45,009 nucleotides of DNA, from positions 32,442 to 77,450 of the forward strand of contig NZ_CADEFI010000016.1 of the NCBI RefSeq assembly GCF_902826555.1, written 5' to 3'. Below are positions 17,520 through 26,333 of this stretch, piece after piece (positions within the stretch are counted from its first letter, which is position 1; every line of letters begins with the position of its first letter). This DNA comes from an uncultured Hyphomicrobium sp. GTDB lineage: Bacteria; Pseudomonadota; Alphaproteobacteria; Rhizobiales; Hyphomicrobiaceae. The translations under genes were made by a program, and so were the position numbers. The notes under the pieces are model-generated. The model was not told the origin of the DNA. It was given only the letters and a program-made list of their open reading frames with translations, and ran no database searches.

Positions 17520-18481
17520 TGCGCGAGCGGCTCGATGACGCGCGGTTCTGGACGTTGCTCGCGGCGACCGCGCTCACATGCCTTGCCATCCTGCTGCCGC
17601 GCGTGACGCTGACGCGCGATGTCTACGATCTCCTCGTCATCGTCGACATCACCGGCAGCATGACGACGCGCGACATGAGCGTTGCCGGAAAGCCCGCGAG
17701 CCGGCTCGATGCGGCGAAAGCGGCGCTCGAACGATTGGTGGCCGATCTTCCCTGCCAGTCGCGGCTCGGTCTCGGCGTCTTCACCGAGCGGCGCTCGTTC
17801 CTGCTCTTCAACCCGATCGACGTCTGTGCTGATTTCGCGCCGCTCGAAACCGCCATCCAGAACCTCGACTGGCGCATGGCGTGGGAGGGCGACAGCATGG
17901 TCGCCAAGGGTCTCTATCATGCGGTGGAGATCGCGGCGGATCTCAAGGCCGATCTCGTGTTCGTCACGGATGGCCACGAGGCGCCTCCGCTGCCCTCAGG
18001 CGGAGCGCTGCCCGAGTTCGAGGGCACACCTGGAAAGGTGCTGGGGCTCGTGATCGGCGCCGGCGGCACGGACAAGGTGCCGATGCCAAAGTACGACGAC
18101 GACGGCAACGAGATCGGCACCTACGGCCCGATGGACGTGCCGCAGGAGAACCATTCCGGCCCGCCGCCGCCGGACGCGCACCTACGCCCTGGCTACCACC
18201 CGAAATGGGCGCCGTTCGGCAGCGACGTACCGCAAGGCGAGGAGCATCTGTCGAGCGTGAAAAGCGAGCATCTCGCGGCGATTGCCGCCAGGGTCGGCCT
18301 CGCGCACGCCGATCTCATCACCTCGCCGGATCTTCTCAGCGCCATTACCAGCAATGCCCACCCACGCCCCGTCGAGGTGGCCGTCGACATCCGACCCTTA
18401 GCCGCCGCGCTGGCGCTCGCATTGCTGGTCGCCCTCTATGCCGCGCCTCTCATCGCGCGTCGCATCCCGATCGGTATTTGA
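17519..18481 (+). CDS. mxaL: MxaL, von Willebrand A-domain maturation protein
   Basis: This 320-residue protein has an N-terminal membrane helix (FWTLLAATALTCLAILLP), a von Willebrand A domain with the MIDAS motif LLVIVDITGSMTTRD, and a C-terminal helix (LAAALALALLVALYAAPLIA). It partners MxaC, MxaK and MxaR in loading calcium into methanol dehydrogenase. A Pro/Gly/Asp-rich loop (about residues 180-235, YDDDGNEIGTYGPMD then SGPPPPDAHLRPGYHPKW) interrupts the second half of the domain and might bind metal. ATG at 17519 is chosen over GTG at 17516. Confidence 0.93.
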   Translation: MRERLDDARFWTLLAATALTCLAILLPRVTLTRDVYDLLVIVDITGSMTTRDMSVAGKPASRLDAAKAALERLVADLPCQSRLGLGVFTERRSFLLFNPIDVCADFAPLETAIQNLDWRMAWEGDSMVAKGLYHAVEIAADLKADLVFVTDGHEAPPLPSGGALPEFEGTPGKVLGLVIGAGGTDKVPMPKYDDDGNEIGTYGPMDVPQENHSGPPPPDAHLRPGYHPKWAPFGSDVPQGEEHLSSVKSEHLAAIAARVGLAHADLITSPDLLSAITSNAHPRPVEVAVDIRPLAAALALALLVALYAAPLIARRIPIGI

Positions 18482-18498
18482 AAAGAACGAGGACAACG

Positions 18499-19032
18499 AT
18501 GTCATTATTTGCACGCACGATGGCGCTTCTGGCTCTGTGGATCGGGACAGGCGCACCCGCCTTTGCACATGGGCCGACGCCGCAGAAGGCGGAAGAGAAG
18601 ATCGCCATTGCGGCACCGCCCGCGAAGGTGTGGGAGGCGCTCAAAGCGTTCGGCGACGTGAGCTGGAATCCCGCCATCACGAAGGTGGAGGCAAGCGGCG
18701 GCAACGACACCGGCGCCAGCCGAACCATCACCCTCAAGACCGGCAACCTCGTCGAAGGACTCGACGAGTACAACGACAAGGACATGAGCTACGGCTACCG
18801 CCTTTCGACCGAGAACCTGGAAGCGCTGCCGGTGAGCTTCTACTCGGCGACGATTGCGGTCACGCCTGCGGGCGACGGCAGCGAGGTGACGTGGATCGGC
18901 CGTTTCTACCGCGGCGACACCAGCAACTTCCCGCCCGATAACCTCAACGACGAGGCCGCCGTGAAGGCCATGACGGGCTTCATGCAGGAGGGCCTCAAGG
19001 GGCTCAAAGCCAAGGTGGAAGGAAAGAGCTAG
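18499..19032 (+). CDS. mxaD: MxaD, periplasmic START/SRPBCC-like protein
   Basis: This 177-residue protein has a signal peptide (residues 1-24, ending PAFAH) and an SRPBCC (polyketide-cyclase-like) domain: IAAPPAKVWEALKAFGDVSWNP at the start and a C-terminal helix (VKAMTGFMQEGLKGLKAKVEG). In Methylobacterium, MxaD is a periplasmic protein reported to stimulate electron transfer between methanol dehydrogenase and cytochrome cL. The ATG at 18499 has GAGGA 7 nt upstream; the frame is open far upstream through mxaL, but that part is out of phase with any gene. It lies 17 bp after mxaL. Confidence 0.93.
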   Translation: MSLFARTMALLALWIGTGAPAFAHGPTPQKAEEKIAIAAPPAKVWEALKAFGDVSWNPAITKVEASGGNDTGASRTITLKTGNLVEGLDEYNDKDMSYGYRLSTENLEALPVSFYSATIAVTPAGDGSEVTWIGRFYRGDTSNFPPDNLNDEAAVKAMTGFMQEGLKGLKAKVEGKS

Positions 19033-19041
19033 GGGGCACCG

Positions 19042-19989
19042 ATGCGTCGCACCCTCTTAGCCGCTTATCTTCTTGCCGTCGCGCTCTTGGGCGAGGCGCA
19101 CGCTGCCGAGCGCACCTATGTCCTGAGCCAAGCCGGGGCGGCGTTGAGCGCACTCGACGACGGTGCTGACAAGCCGTCGTTCTCCATCGCTCTCGACAAG
19201 GCCCCGGCCGCGCTCGCGTTCGGTGCGAAGGACGGGCTCGCCTATGTCACGCATCCCGATCTCGGAAAAGTGTCCGCAGTCGACGTTGCGGCGCGCCGTG
19301 TCGTGCGCTCGATCCCGGTTCAAGGATCACCGTTCGGCATAGCGGCTGCAAAGGACGGCCGCCTCTACGTCGGCGACTGGAACGGCGCGCACGTCTCCGT
19401 ACTCGATGCCGCCGGCGGCGTGCCCGAGCACCGCATCGAGGTGGGGCGTGCGCCTGCCCATGTGCTGCTTTCTCCGGACGAGCGCCTGCTGTTCGTCGCC
19501 AACCGCGAAAGCGACAGCGTGAGCGTGATCCGCACTGCTGATCTTACGGTTGCAGCGACGATCCACGTTGGCCGTGCGCCATTCGCCATGGCGCTCTCGC
19601 CCGATGCGGCGCGGCTCTATATCGGCAACGTCCAGGACGGCACAGTCTCGGTGGTGGATACGGGGGCGCTCGCAGTGGCGGAGACGCTGGCGAGCGGGGC
19701 CATGCCCTATGGCGCTGCCGTCACTCCCGACGGCACTCGCCTTCTCATTACCAACCAACAAGCGAGCACGGTTGCGGTGCTCGGCAAGACCGATCCCGCC
19801 GCGACCCGCATCAAAGTCGGCGGATACCCCGAGGGCATCGCGATCAATAGCCTGGGGACGCGCGCCTACGTCGCCAACTGGTTCTCCGACGACGTCTCGG
19901 TGCTCGATCTCGGAAACCTTTCCGAAATTCGGCGCATCAAGTGCCCCGCCGGACCGCGTGGCGTCGCGGTTTGGAACGGCGGGCCATGA
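19042..19989 (+). CDS. Periplasmic YVTN beta-propeller protein of the mxa operon (mxaE position)
   Basis: This 315-residue protein has a signal peptide (residues 1-21) and about seven YVTN-type blades with repeats such as VAATIHVGRAPFAMALSPDA and LLFVANRESDSVSVI. It starts 9 bp after mxaD, behind a GGGGG ribosome site. In Methylobacterium the order is mxaD-mxaE-mxaH; this gene occupies the mxaE position, but I cannot confirm orthology from memory. It is distantly similar to the two other beta-propeller proteins in the window. A periplasmic role in methanol oxidation is inferred from the operon. Confidence 0.85.
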   Translation: MRRTLLAAYLLAVALLGEAHAAERTYVLSQAGAALSALDDGADKPSFSIALDKAPAALAFGAKDGLAYVTHPDLGKVSAVDVAARRVVRSIPVQGSPFGIAAAKDGRLYVGDWNGAHVSVLDAAGGVPEHRIEVGRAPAHVLLSPDERLLFVANRESDSVSVIRTADLTVAATIHVGRAPFAMALSPDAARLYIGNVQDGTVSVVDTGALAVAETLASGAMPYGAAVTPDGTRLLITNQQASTVAVLGKTDPAATRIKVGGYPEGIAINSLGTRAYVANWFSDDVSVLDLGNLSEIRRIKCPAGPRGVAVWNGGP

Positions 19990-20017
19990 CGGCCATCGCA
20001 ACAAGGAACGCATCGTC

Positions 20018-20347
20018 ATGATCATAAGGACGGGATGGGCCGCTCTTTTCGCAGTGTTGGCGCTGATGGCTCCGACCCTTGCGTTTGCCGGGAAATACTG
20101 CGGTGATCGCATCGAAAGCGGCCGGTCGTATGGGGCGACCCAGGACGAGGCGTTGGCAGGCGCACAAAACTGGTGGTCATCGCGCGCAGGCGCACTCGGC
20201 CGCGGCTACGAGAACTGGGACAACGCCGACGATCAGGCATTGGAATGCGGTACGGATGCCAAGGGGCAATTTCACTGCCAGGCCACCGCGCGCCCGTGCC
20301 TTCCCGAAGGCACGCTGCCCGACAATCTTCCCAAAATCGATATGTAG
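20018..20347 (+). CDS. Small secreted protein at the end of the mxa operon (mxaH position)
   Basis: This 109-residue protein has a signal peptide (residues 1-24, ending TLAFA) and a mature chain with four Cys residues (KYCGDRI, ALECGTD, FHCQATARPC) that could form two disulfides. No known domain is recognised. An AAGGA site lies about 11 nt before the ATG, and the gene begins 28 bp after the propeller gene. It is in the position of mxaH of Methylobacterium; that is a match of position, not sequence. The operon seems to end here, facing the convergent cytochrome gene. Confidence 0.7.
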   Translation: MIIRTGWAALFAVLALMAPTLAFAGKYCGDRIESGRSYGATQDEALAGAQNWWSSRAGALGRGYENWDNADDQALECGTDAKGQFHCQATARPCLPEGTLPDNLPKIDM

Positions 20348-20350
20348 TCG

Positions 20351-20387
20351 GACGCCTTTGGCGCCGCGCTTTCAGACCGGAGGCGTC
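20351..20387. terminator. Possible bidirectional terminator between convergent genes
   Basis: GACGCCT at 20351-20357 and AGGCGTC at 20381-20387 form a 7-bp stem with a long (23-nt) loop in the 48-bp gap between the mxa operon and the convergent cytochrome gene. It has no clear T-run on either side, so confidence is low. Confidence 0.35.
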
Positions 20388-20395
20388 GGCTCGAT

Positions 20396-21058
20396 TCAAG
20401 ATTTCGGACAGGCCGCTCCCGCATCGGCCCACGCCTGGATCAGGGCGCCGAACTCCTTCTGCGTCCCTGGTGCGGGCTCGCGCCCTTTTCCGGGTGCCCA
20501 GCCCCAGCCCACGAGCGTATCCTCGGCCATGTGATGGATCAGCTCCTGCATGGTCTTGCCGCCGTTGCGCCGCGGATCCTTGATCTGCTCGCAAATCTCG
20601 CCGAGCGTCCTGCCGAGCCACGCCATCTCTATCGGAGCGATATGCCATTGGGGATGGCCCGGCACCCCGTAGCGCACTCCGGCCGGATCGAAGTTCGCTT
20701 GCCCGTGGCATGTGTTGCATCGCATTCCGATGGCGCCCATTCCATCCTCGCCGCGTGTCACCATGGGTTGGTGGGGGTGATGGTCCTCACCTTGGACCGG
20801 TCTGTTGCCAGGCGGATGGCAATTCACGCACCGCGGGTGCTGGATCACGCGACCGGCTTCCTCGAACAGCGCAACGGAGCGTGCAGTGGGATCGCGCAGG
20901 TGATCGAAGGCGGAGATGGGTCTTAGCGATTGTCGTGGAGGCGTCTCGTCCGCGGATACCGACCACCCTGCCAATGCGGCAACCGCGCAGGCCATCGTCA
21001 CCGTGACCGTGTTCCGGCAGCCGAACCTAGGACCGATTGAACTCGTGTCGCTGGCCAT
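20396..21058 (-). CDS. Diheme c-type cytochrome (annotated in relatives as isoquinoline 1-oxidoreductase subunit-like)
   Basis: This 220-residue protein has an N-terminal hydrophobic export signal ([17 protein letters not shown]) and two heme sites: [14 protein letters not shown] and [13 protein letters not shown]. The C-terminal part reads [24 protein letters not shown], then [18 protein letters not shown]. Proteins of this pattern often carry the database name isoquinoline 1-oxidoreductase subunit, but a diheme electron carrier is all the sequence supports. It is convergent with the mxa operon and not co-transcribed with a dehydrogenase. It might accept electrons from one of the several quinoproteins. 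An internal ATG at about residue 22 would also give a good signal peptide. Confidence 0.85.
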   Translation of the reverse strand: MASDTSSIGPRFGCRNTVTVTMACAVAALAGWSVSADETPPRQSLRPISAFDHLRDPTARSVALFEEAGRVIQHPRCVNCHPPGNRPVQGEDHHPHQPMVTRGEDGMGAIGMRCNTCHGQANFDPAGVRYGVPGHPQWHIAPIEMAWLGRTLGEICEQIKDPRRNGGKTMQELIHHMAEDTLVGWGWAPGKGREPAPGTQKEFGALIQAWADAGAACPKS

Positions 21059-21338
21059 TCATGCCCCGCGCGCCTTACCCACTCATATCGGCAACGTGCC
21101 GGGCTGGAAAAGGTTCAGCCCGCTCCGTTCGCTGCTGGTGAAGGAGAAACCCAAACAACGCGGGCAACGGCCACGCATCCGCCGGCTGGCACCTCGGCGA
21201 TGCGGCCGCTTGCTGCCATCAGATCGAGGTCCGCCGGCGATCGCTCGCGAGCGTGCGCGAGCCTGGCGGCAGGAACAGAACAGGCCTGAAACTCGGAATG
21301 AGAGGGTTTCTGGAAACTCGGAATGACAAGCTAAGTGT

Positions 21339-21415
21339 TGGTCGGGGCAGAGAGATTCGAACTCCCGACTTCCTGCTCCCAAAGCAGGCGCTCTACCAGG
21401 CTGAGCTATGCCCCG
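21339..21415 (-). tRNA. tRNA-Pro (anticodon TGG)
   Basis: The reverse strand folds into a full cloverleaf of 77 nt including an encoded CCA. The acceptor stem CGGGGCA pairs perfectly with TGCCCCG, the anticodon stem is CCTGC/GCAGG around the loop TTTGGGA, giving anticodon TGG, and the T-arm has GTTCGAAT. It stands alone between the diheme cytochrome and the second lanthanide-type dehydrogenase. Confidence 0.97.
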
Positions 21416-21763
21416 ATTACTTGTAAATCAATAACTTAGATCGCGACGCAGGCGGTGGAGAATGGTCTCATCTCGCAGGGCCGCGGCGGCCTTCTACCAT
21501 GATCGGTGATGGCCGATAAGCCCCCCTGCTCCCACCCCCAAACCCTTCGCGGATCACAGGATCCTCACCGTATTGCCACCGCTACACCTGTGGCGTCCAT
21601 TTTTCCCATGTTACCCAGGCAATATTACCCAAGTCATTGATATTCCCTTCCCGGGAAGTTTTCTCGGCTATGGCACGGTCGATGCAGCCGACCTCCCGCA
21701 GACCGCAAGGCAATCCCATCGGGTTGCCTAAAAAAGCGCGTCGAAACTAGGGAGCGAAGATCG
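21416..21763 (+). promoter_or_regulatory. Promoter region of the dehydrogenase at 21764
   Basis: This 350-bp stretch holds no gene. It has a pair of TTACCCA repeats about 15 bp apart (TTACCCAGG near 21610 and TTACCCAAG near 21626) and a TTCCCGGGAA palindrome just downstream, then the sigma54 site at 21671. The repeats and palindrome are candidate operator sites. Confidence 0.5.
21671..21686 (+). promoter_or_regulatory. Candidate sigma54 promoter for the dehydrogenase at 21764
   Basis: TGGCACGGTCGATGCA matches the -24/-12 consensus TGGCAC-N5-TTGCA except for one base, with the required GG-N10-GC spacing. Transcription would start near 21697, leaving a leader of about 67 nt before the ATG. Confidence 0.6.
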
Positions 21764-23488
21764 ATGAAGGGCTCAAGGGTTGGCCTCAAGAGCGTATTGC
21801 TCGCGAGCGCCGCAATTGGCGTTTGCGCATCGCCGGCATTCTCACTCGGCGTCTCGACACTCGATGGAAAGCATATCGAGTACTACGTCACCGAGGACAT
21901 GCTTCTCAATGCGGACAAGGATCCGAACAACTGGCTCATGTACGGCCGCGACTACGAGAGCACGCGCTATTCGCCGCTCTCGCAGATCACGACGGAGAAT
22001 GTCGGCGACCTGGTCGCCAAGTGGAGCCTCTCCTTCGGCGTTCTCGGCGCGCAGGATTCGCAGATTACGGCCGTCAACGGCCGTCTTTACGTGTCGTCAA
22101 GCCAGAACCGCGTGTTCGCCATCGATGGCGTCACCGGCAAGGTGCTGTGGCGCTACGACCGCAAGCTTCCTGCCGATCTCGGTCCGAAGCTCTGCTGCGG
22201 TGACGTGAACCGCGGCGTGATTGCCTATGAGGACAAGGTCATCCTTGCCACGCTCGACACGCATGTCGTTGCCCTCGACAACCACACCGGCGAGGTGGTC
22301 TGGGAAACGAAGCTCGGCGACTACAAGACCGGCGAGATCTTCACATCCATGCCGGTGATCGTCGACGGAAAGGTGTTGATCGGAAACTCCGGTGGCGACG
22401 TCGGTGCCAATCCGGGCACGATCTATGCCCTCAATGCCGACGACGGCAAAGAAGCGTGGAAGACGCACACCGTTCCCATGACGGGCAAGGAAGAGATCGC
22501 GAAGACCTGGGGCGGAGAGTCCTGGAAGACAGCCGGCGGAACCCCGTGGCTCCCGGGCTCCTACGACAAGGAAACCGGACTTCTTCTTTGGGGCGTCGGC
22601 AATCCGGTGCCGGACTTCGACGGCAGCGTGCGCCCCGGCGACAACTTGTATACGGGATCGACGATCGCAGTCGACGTGAAGACCGGCGCGATCAAAGGCC
22701 ACTTCCAGTACACGCCTCACGACGTGTGGGACTACGACGGCACCAACGAAGTCATCCTCATCACCGACAAGGAGAACCGCAAGTCTTGGCTGCATGCGGA
22801 TCGCAACGGGCACCTCTACTCCATCGATCGCAAGACCTACAAATGCAACTGGGTCGTGCCGATGGGACGGGTCAACTGGGTGAAGAGCTGGGGCGAAAAC
22901 TGCCGGCCTGAGGCAGATCCCGATAAAATTCCGACCTACGGCAAGGAGACGAAAGACATTGCTCCGGTCCTCGACGGCGGCAAGGAATGGGTGCCAGCCG
23001 CCTACAGCAAGAGAACCGGCTACGTCTATGTTCCGGGCCGCGACATGTCCATGGATCTCGCCGCGAAGAAGCAGGAGTTCAAACCAGGTCAATGGTTCCT
23101 GGGAACGGACGTGCTGCGTCTCAATCCGGGCGGAGGCTACGTGAAGGCGTTCGACGGCACGACCGGCGAACTCGTCTGGTCACGCCGTCAGAATACACCC
23201 GCCACGGGCGGCATGCTGGCAACCGCCGGCGGCCTGGTCTTCAACGGCGACGCGGAAGGAACCTTCCGTGCCATCAAGGACGACACCGGCGAGACGTTGT
23301 GGGAGTTCAATGTCGGCACCGGCATCCATTCGAACCCCACGACCTTCATGGTCGGCGATACGCAGTATGTTGCCATCCTGGCTGGACCGGGCGGCGGCAG
23401 CATCTGGCCGCTGGTCTATGGCGAATGGCTGAAGACACGCCAGCTCGGCGGCAGCCTGTTCGTGTTCGCTGTCCATAAGCGTAAATAA
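21764..23488 (+). CDS. Lanthanide-type PQQ-dependent alcohol dehydrogenase
   Basis: This 574-residue periplasmic quinoprotein has a signal peptide (residues 1-27, ending SPAFS) and eight PQQ-propeller blades. The adjacent Cys pair is present (KLCCGDVNRG). The catalytic motif HDVWDYDGTNEV has Asp two residues after the catalytic Asp, the lanthanide signature. It is shorter than MxaF and XoxF and nearer to ExaF/PedH-type enzymes, which oxidise ethanol and other alcohols; the substrate is not known. GAGCGAAG lies before the ATG. It is followed by a hairpin and then a cytochrome c gene 73 bp later, which is likely its electron acceptor. A sigma54 site lies 78 bp upstream. Confidence 0.88.
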   Translation: MKGSRVGLKSVLLASAAIGVCASPAFSLGVSTLDGKHIEYYVTEDMLLNADKDPNNWLMYGRDYESTRYSPLSQITTENVGDLVAKWSLSFGVLGAQDSQITAVNGRLYVSSSQNRVFAIDGVTGKVLWRYDRKLPADLGPKLCCGDVNRGVIAYEDKVILATLDTHVVALDNHTGEVVWETKLGDYKTGEIFTSMPVIVDGKVLIGNSGGDVGANPGTIYALNADDGKEAWKTHTVPMTGKEEIAKTWGGESWKTAGGTPWLPGSYDKETGLLLWGVGNPVPDFDGSVRPGDNLYTGSTIAVDVKTGAIKGHFQYTPHDVWDYDGTNEVILITDKENRKSWLHADRNGHLYSIDRKTYKCNWVVPMGRVNWVKSWGENCRPEADPDKIPTYGKETKDIAPVLDGGKEWVPAAYSKRTGYVYVPGRDMSMDLAAKKQEFKPGQWFLGTDVLRLNPGGGYVKAFDGTTGELVWSRRQNTPATGGMLATAGGLVFNGDAEGTFRAIKDDTGETLWEFNVGTGIHSNPTTFMVGDTQYVAILAGPGGGSIWPLVYGEWLKTRQLGGSLFVFAVHKRK

Positions 23489-23495
23489 ACCTCGG

Positions 23496-23528
23496 GCGGC
23501 ACGCCGACAGCCCATGCCGGCGTGCCGC
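23496..23528 (+). repeat. 11-bp perfect hairpin after the dehydrogenase
   Basis: GCGGCACGCCG and its exact complement, with an 11-nt loop, lie in the 73-bp gap between the PQQ dehydrogenase and the cytochrome gene. There is no T-run, so a role in mRNA processing or stability is more likely than termination. Confidence 0.6.
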
Positions 23529-23561
23529 TCCATCGACCTCACACGCAGGAGCCTCCGAAAG

Positions 23562-23960
23562 ATGAAACTCTTGACGGCAGCGCTGTCGATGGCCACGGCA
23601 GCGTTGCTCGCCACTCGTGCAGAGCCCACGTTCGCCGACGACGCCGCGGAACTGAAAAACCCACTCGAAGGCCAGGCGGAGGCGATCGAGGCGGGCAAAT
23701 CCCTCTACAGCAACACCTGCCTTTTCTGCCACGGCCCGAATGGCCTCGGCGCCCGCGCGCCGAACCTCGTCGAAGGTCTTTTTCGGCCTAATGGCGGCGC
23801 CGATGACACGATCGTGTTCGACATTATCCTCAAGGGGCGTCCCGGTACGCTCATGGGCGGCTTCGAGGGTACGTACACCGAGACGGAAATCTGGCAGGTC
23901 ATCTCCTACCTTCGGCAGGAAGGGATCGCGCGCGCGAAACCCAAACCCACGCCCAAGTAG
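23562..23960 (+). CDS. Monoheme cytochrome c, likely partner of the PQQ dehydrogenase
   Basis: This 132-residue protein has a signal peptide (residues 1-25) and one heme site, NTCLFCHGPNG (about residues 51-61). A Met in GRPGTLMGGFEGTYTETEIWQV is the probable sixth ligand. The fold is the common class I type used by quinoprotein-coupled cytochromes. It directly follows the lanthanide-type dehydrogenase and should take its electrons. AGGA lies 11 nt before the ATG, a rather long spacing. After it, 23961-24226 holds no evident gene. Confidence 0.88.
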   Translation: MKLLTAALSMATAALLATRAEPTFADDAAELKNPLEGQAEAIEAGKSLYSNTCLFCHGPNGLGARAPNLVEGLFRPNGGADDTIVFDIILKGRPGTLMGGFEGTYTETEIWQVISYLRQEGIARAKPKPTPK

Positions 23961-24226
23961 CGGATCAGTTGCACTTACGGCACGCTAACCACGTCGACGG
24001 CGTGTACGCACAGTTTTGCGCCAACCTTCAACCTTTGGAGGAGTTGACCAAGACAAGCGAACGCCGCACCGTAACATTTCCTCGATGAGAGAAAGCCCTG
24101 TCGCGCTGCGTGCGCGCTGCATTCACTTGCGTCGCCGATTGCGTTTCCAAAAACTCCAGAACCGCTCGATGGCTCGATGGTGTGGTGTCGCCGTTCGGGC
24201 CACCTCATTATTTGGATGGGTGAACC

Positions 24227-25690
24227 TTGAACAAGCCGCTCAGCCCCGCTATCGACGTGCCGCAAGCCGGCGCAGCAGAACGCGCCGTCTTGGAGGCTGC
24301 TCCGGCAGCCGACGAAATCATCCGGCGTTTCGCCACCGAAGCCAACGGCGTTGGGCACGGCATCGTGGATGTCGCGTGCAGCGTAGGCGAACTCGCGGCC
24401 AGGATGCAACGGCAGGCGAGCCAGCTCTCGGATATTCGCACCGAGATGCATGAGCTTGGCGCCGACAACGCGCGGATCGCAGACGGCGCCGCCTCAAGCC
24501 TCAGGATCGTCGAGAATGCAAGAACGGAAGTCGCGCAGTCGCTCGGCAAGCTCCGGGACTCCATGGACGGCGTAGATGCCCTCGTCGGTACCGTCTCGCA
24601 ACAGCGCGATCTTCTCGGAGGCGTGCAGGAGGCGTTGGGGAAAGTGATCAAGGTCGCGAACGGTATCAATACGATCGCGAGCCAAACCAACCTGCTGGCG
24701 CTCAACGCCACCATCGAAGCGGCCCGGGCCGGCGTGGCGGGAAAAGGCTTCGCGGTCGTCGCCTCCGAGGTCAAGGCGCTCGCCGGACAGACGGCGGCGG
24801 CCACACGCGAAATTTCTCTGACGATGAAAGAGCTCACTCTCGAGGTCCAGCAGCTGATCGAGCAGAGCCAGCGCAGCGCCGACATTGCCGCCGACGTGAG
24901 CGCGAGCAACGCGCAGCTTGCCGTCACCTTCGACGGCATCGAAGCGACGGTGGTTGGAGTTGCCGAGCAAACATCGGGGATCACGACGCGCGTTGCGGTG
25001 ATCGAAGAGCGCGGACGCATGCTGGTGCAGGGGATCGACGAACTCTCGAGTGGATTTGGCGAGTCGGCCGTCAATATCGCCCACATCGACAAGCGTCTCA
25101 CGACGCTGGAGAGATCGGGAGAAAAACTGCTCTCCATCACGGTCGATTCCGGCGTGCAGTCCGACGATACGCCATTCGTGCTCGAGGTCATGCGGCGCGC
25201 CGCACTCGTCTCTCAAAAGATCGATGACGCGGTCAGCGGCGGCGCGCTGACCCTGGAGGATGTGCTCGACACGCATTACACGCGTGTCGCGGACACCAAT
25301 CCCGAGCAGTTCCGGACGCGCTACGTGGATACTTTCGATCGCATCCTGCGCGACCTTATCGAGGAGGCTCTGCGCTTCAGCGAGCGGGTGGTGTTCTGCG
25401 CTCCTATCGACCGGAACGGGTACATCCCGACCCACAACAGCAAATTCTCGAAGCCGCAAGGCTCCGATCCCGTCTGGAACGCCGCCAACTGCCGCAACCG
25501 GCGAATTTTCAACGATCGGGTCGGAACGGCGGCCGGAAGCAATCGCGATCCGTTCCTGGTGCAGACCTATCAGCGCGACATGGGCCAAGGCCGCAAGGTG
25601 CCGATGATGGACGTTTCAGCGCCTATCCTGGTCGCGGGCCGTCATTGGGGCGGGCTCAGGCTTGCGTACACCAGCGAGGGCCGCTCGTAG
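24227..25690 (+). CDS. Soluble methyl-accepting chemotaxis protein with C-terminal sensor-like domain
   Basis: This 487-residue protein lacks membrane segments. The middle is a chemoreceptor signalling domain: long coiled helices flanking the hairpin tip (INTIASQTNLLALNATIEAA, then RAGVAGKGFAVVASEVKALA). The C-terminal 130 residues (VFCAPIDRNGYIPTHNSKFS ... NRRIFNDRVGTAAGSNRDPF ... VSAPILVAGRHWGGLRLAY) look like the Cache/PAS-type sensor segment seen behind some chemoreceptor signalling domains. It starts at TTG with a GGATGGG site about 6 nt upstream. It stands 266 bp after the cytochrome gene; no che genes are near. It may steer cells by intracellular energy or redox state during alcohol oxidation; that is inference. 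Confidence 0.85.
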   Translation: MNKPLSPAIDVPQAGAAERAVLEAAPAADEIIRRFATEANGVGHGIVDVACSVGELAARMQRQASQLSDIRTEMHELGADNARIADGAASSLRIVENARTEVAQSLGKLRDSMDGVDALVGTVSQQRDLLGGVQEALGKVIKVANGINTIASQTNLLALNATIEAARAGVAGKGFAVVASEVKALAGQTAAATREISLTMKELTLEVQQLIEQSQRSADIAADVSASNAQLAVTFDGIEATVVGVAEQTSGITTRVAVIEERGRMLVQGIDELSSGFGESAVNIAHIDKRLTTLERSGEKLLSITVDSGVQSDDTPFVLEVMRRAALVSQKIDDAVSGGALTLEDVLDTHYTRVADTNPEQFRTRYVDTFDRILRDLIEEALRFSERVVFCAPIDRNGYIPTHNSKFSKPQGSDPVWNAANCRNRRIFNDRVGTAAGSNRDPFLVQTYQRDMGQGRKVPMMDVSAPILVAGRHWGGLRLAYTSEGRS

Positions 25691-25751
25691 GTCTTTCCGC
25701 TTTTCATAGAAAGCCGCGCTCGCGTCCGCGACGGGGGCTCGGCAATCGCCG

Positions 25752-26333
25752 CTAACCGGCAGCCGAACGCAACTCCAGGGGCGGCGCGCCGAGCGCGCCG
25801 GAATTGAGCTTCGAGACCTCGATCACGATCTGCGTCCGCGTCGTGACGCCTAGCTTTCGCAATATCTCGCCGACGTGCGCTTTGACCGTCGCCTGGCAGA
25901 CGCCGAGGGCAAACGCGATCTGCTTATTGAACAGTCCTTGCCGAACCATCTGCAGGACCTGCAGCTCCCGCTCCGTCAGCAAGAGCAGTCTCCGCGACAG
26001 GCCGCTGCCGCTTTCCCCGCAAGGTCGTCCGACGGCGCGCAAGGGCATTTCCTGCGATCCTTTGCGCCGCGCGCCATGCTGGCAAAGCAGCACGGCCTGA
26101 GTGCGGGATTTCACGCCAAGCCGCCTCAAGACGCCGCTCACGTGCGTTTTCACCGTGGGCTCCTTGAGACCCAGGCTCTCGGCGATTTGCTTGTTGGTGC
26201 GGCCTTGGCAGAGCAGAACAAGCACTCGCCTTTGCTGGTGCGTCAGCAGGAGCCTCTCGGCAATGACAATGTGATGCTCCGATATCGCGGCGACGTTGGC
26301 GACCAAATCGGAGTCGTTCACGATCGAACGCAT
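25752..26333 (-). CDS. Regulator with two tandem LuxR-type DNA-binding domains and no receiver
   Basis: This 193-residue protein holds two LuxR-type helix-turn-helix domains in a row. The first reads LTHQQRRVLVLLCQGRTNKQ, then LGLKEPTVKTHVSGVLRRLG; the second reads LTERELQVLQMVRQGLFNKQ, then LGVCQATVKAHVGEILRKLG. They are about 75 residues apart and similar enough to suggest duplication. There is no receiver, PAS or ligand domain, only about 25 residues before the first domain. ATG at 26333 has AGGA 7 nt upstream; a GTG at 26486 would add 51 residues without clear structure. A consensus sigma54 site lies upstream at 26550-26565. Its targets are unknown, but it is surrounded by quinoprotein genes. 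Confidence 0.85.
   Translation of the reverse strand: MRSIVNDSDLVANVAAISEHHIVIAERLLLTHQQRRVLVLLCQGRTNKQIAESLGLKEPTVKTHVSGVLRRLGVKSRTQAVLLCQHGARRKGSQEMPLRAVGRPCGESGSGLSRRLLLLTERELQVLQMVRQGLFNKQIAFALGVCQATVKAHVGEILRKLGVTTRTQIVIEVSKLNSGALGAPPLELRSAAG

Noticed and set aside
21339-21415. tRNA-Pro as a possible integration site of a mobile island
   Set aside because: No integrase, direct repeat of the tRNA end or change in composition was seen next to it.
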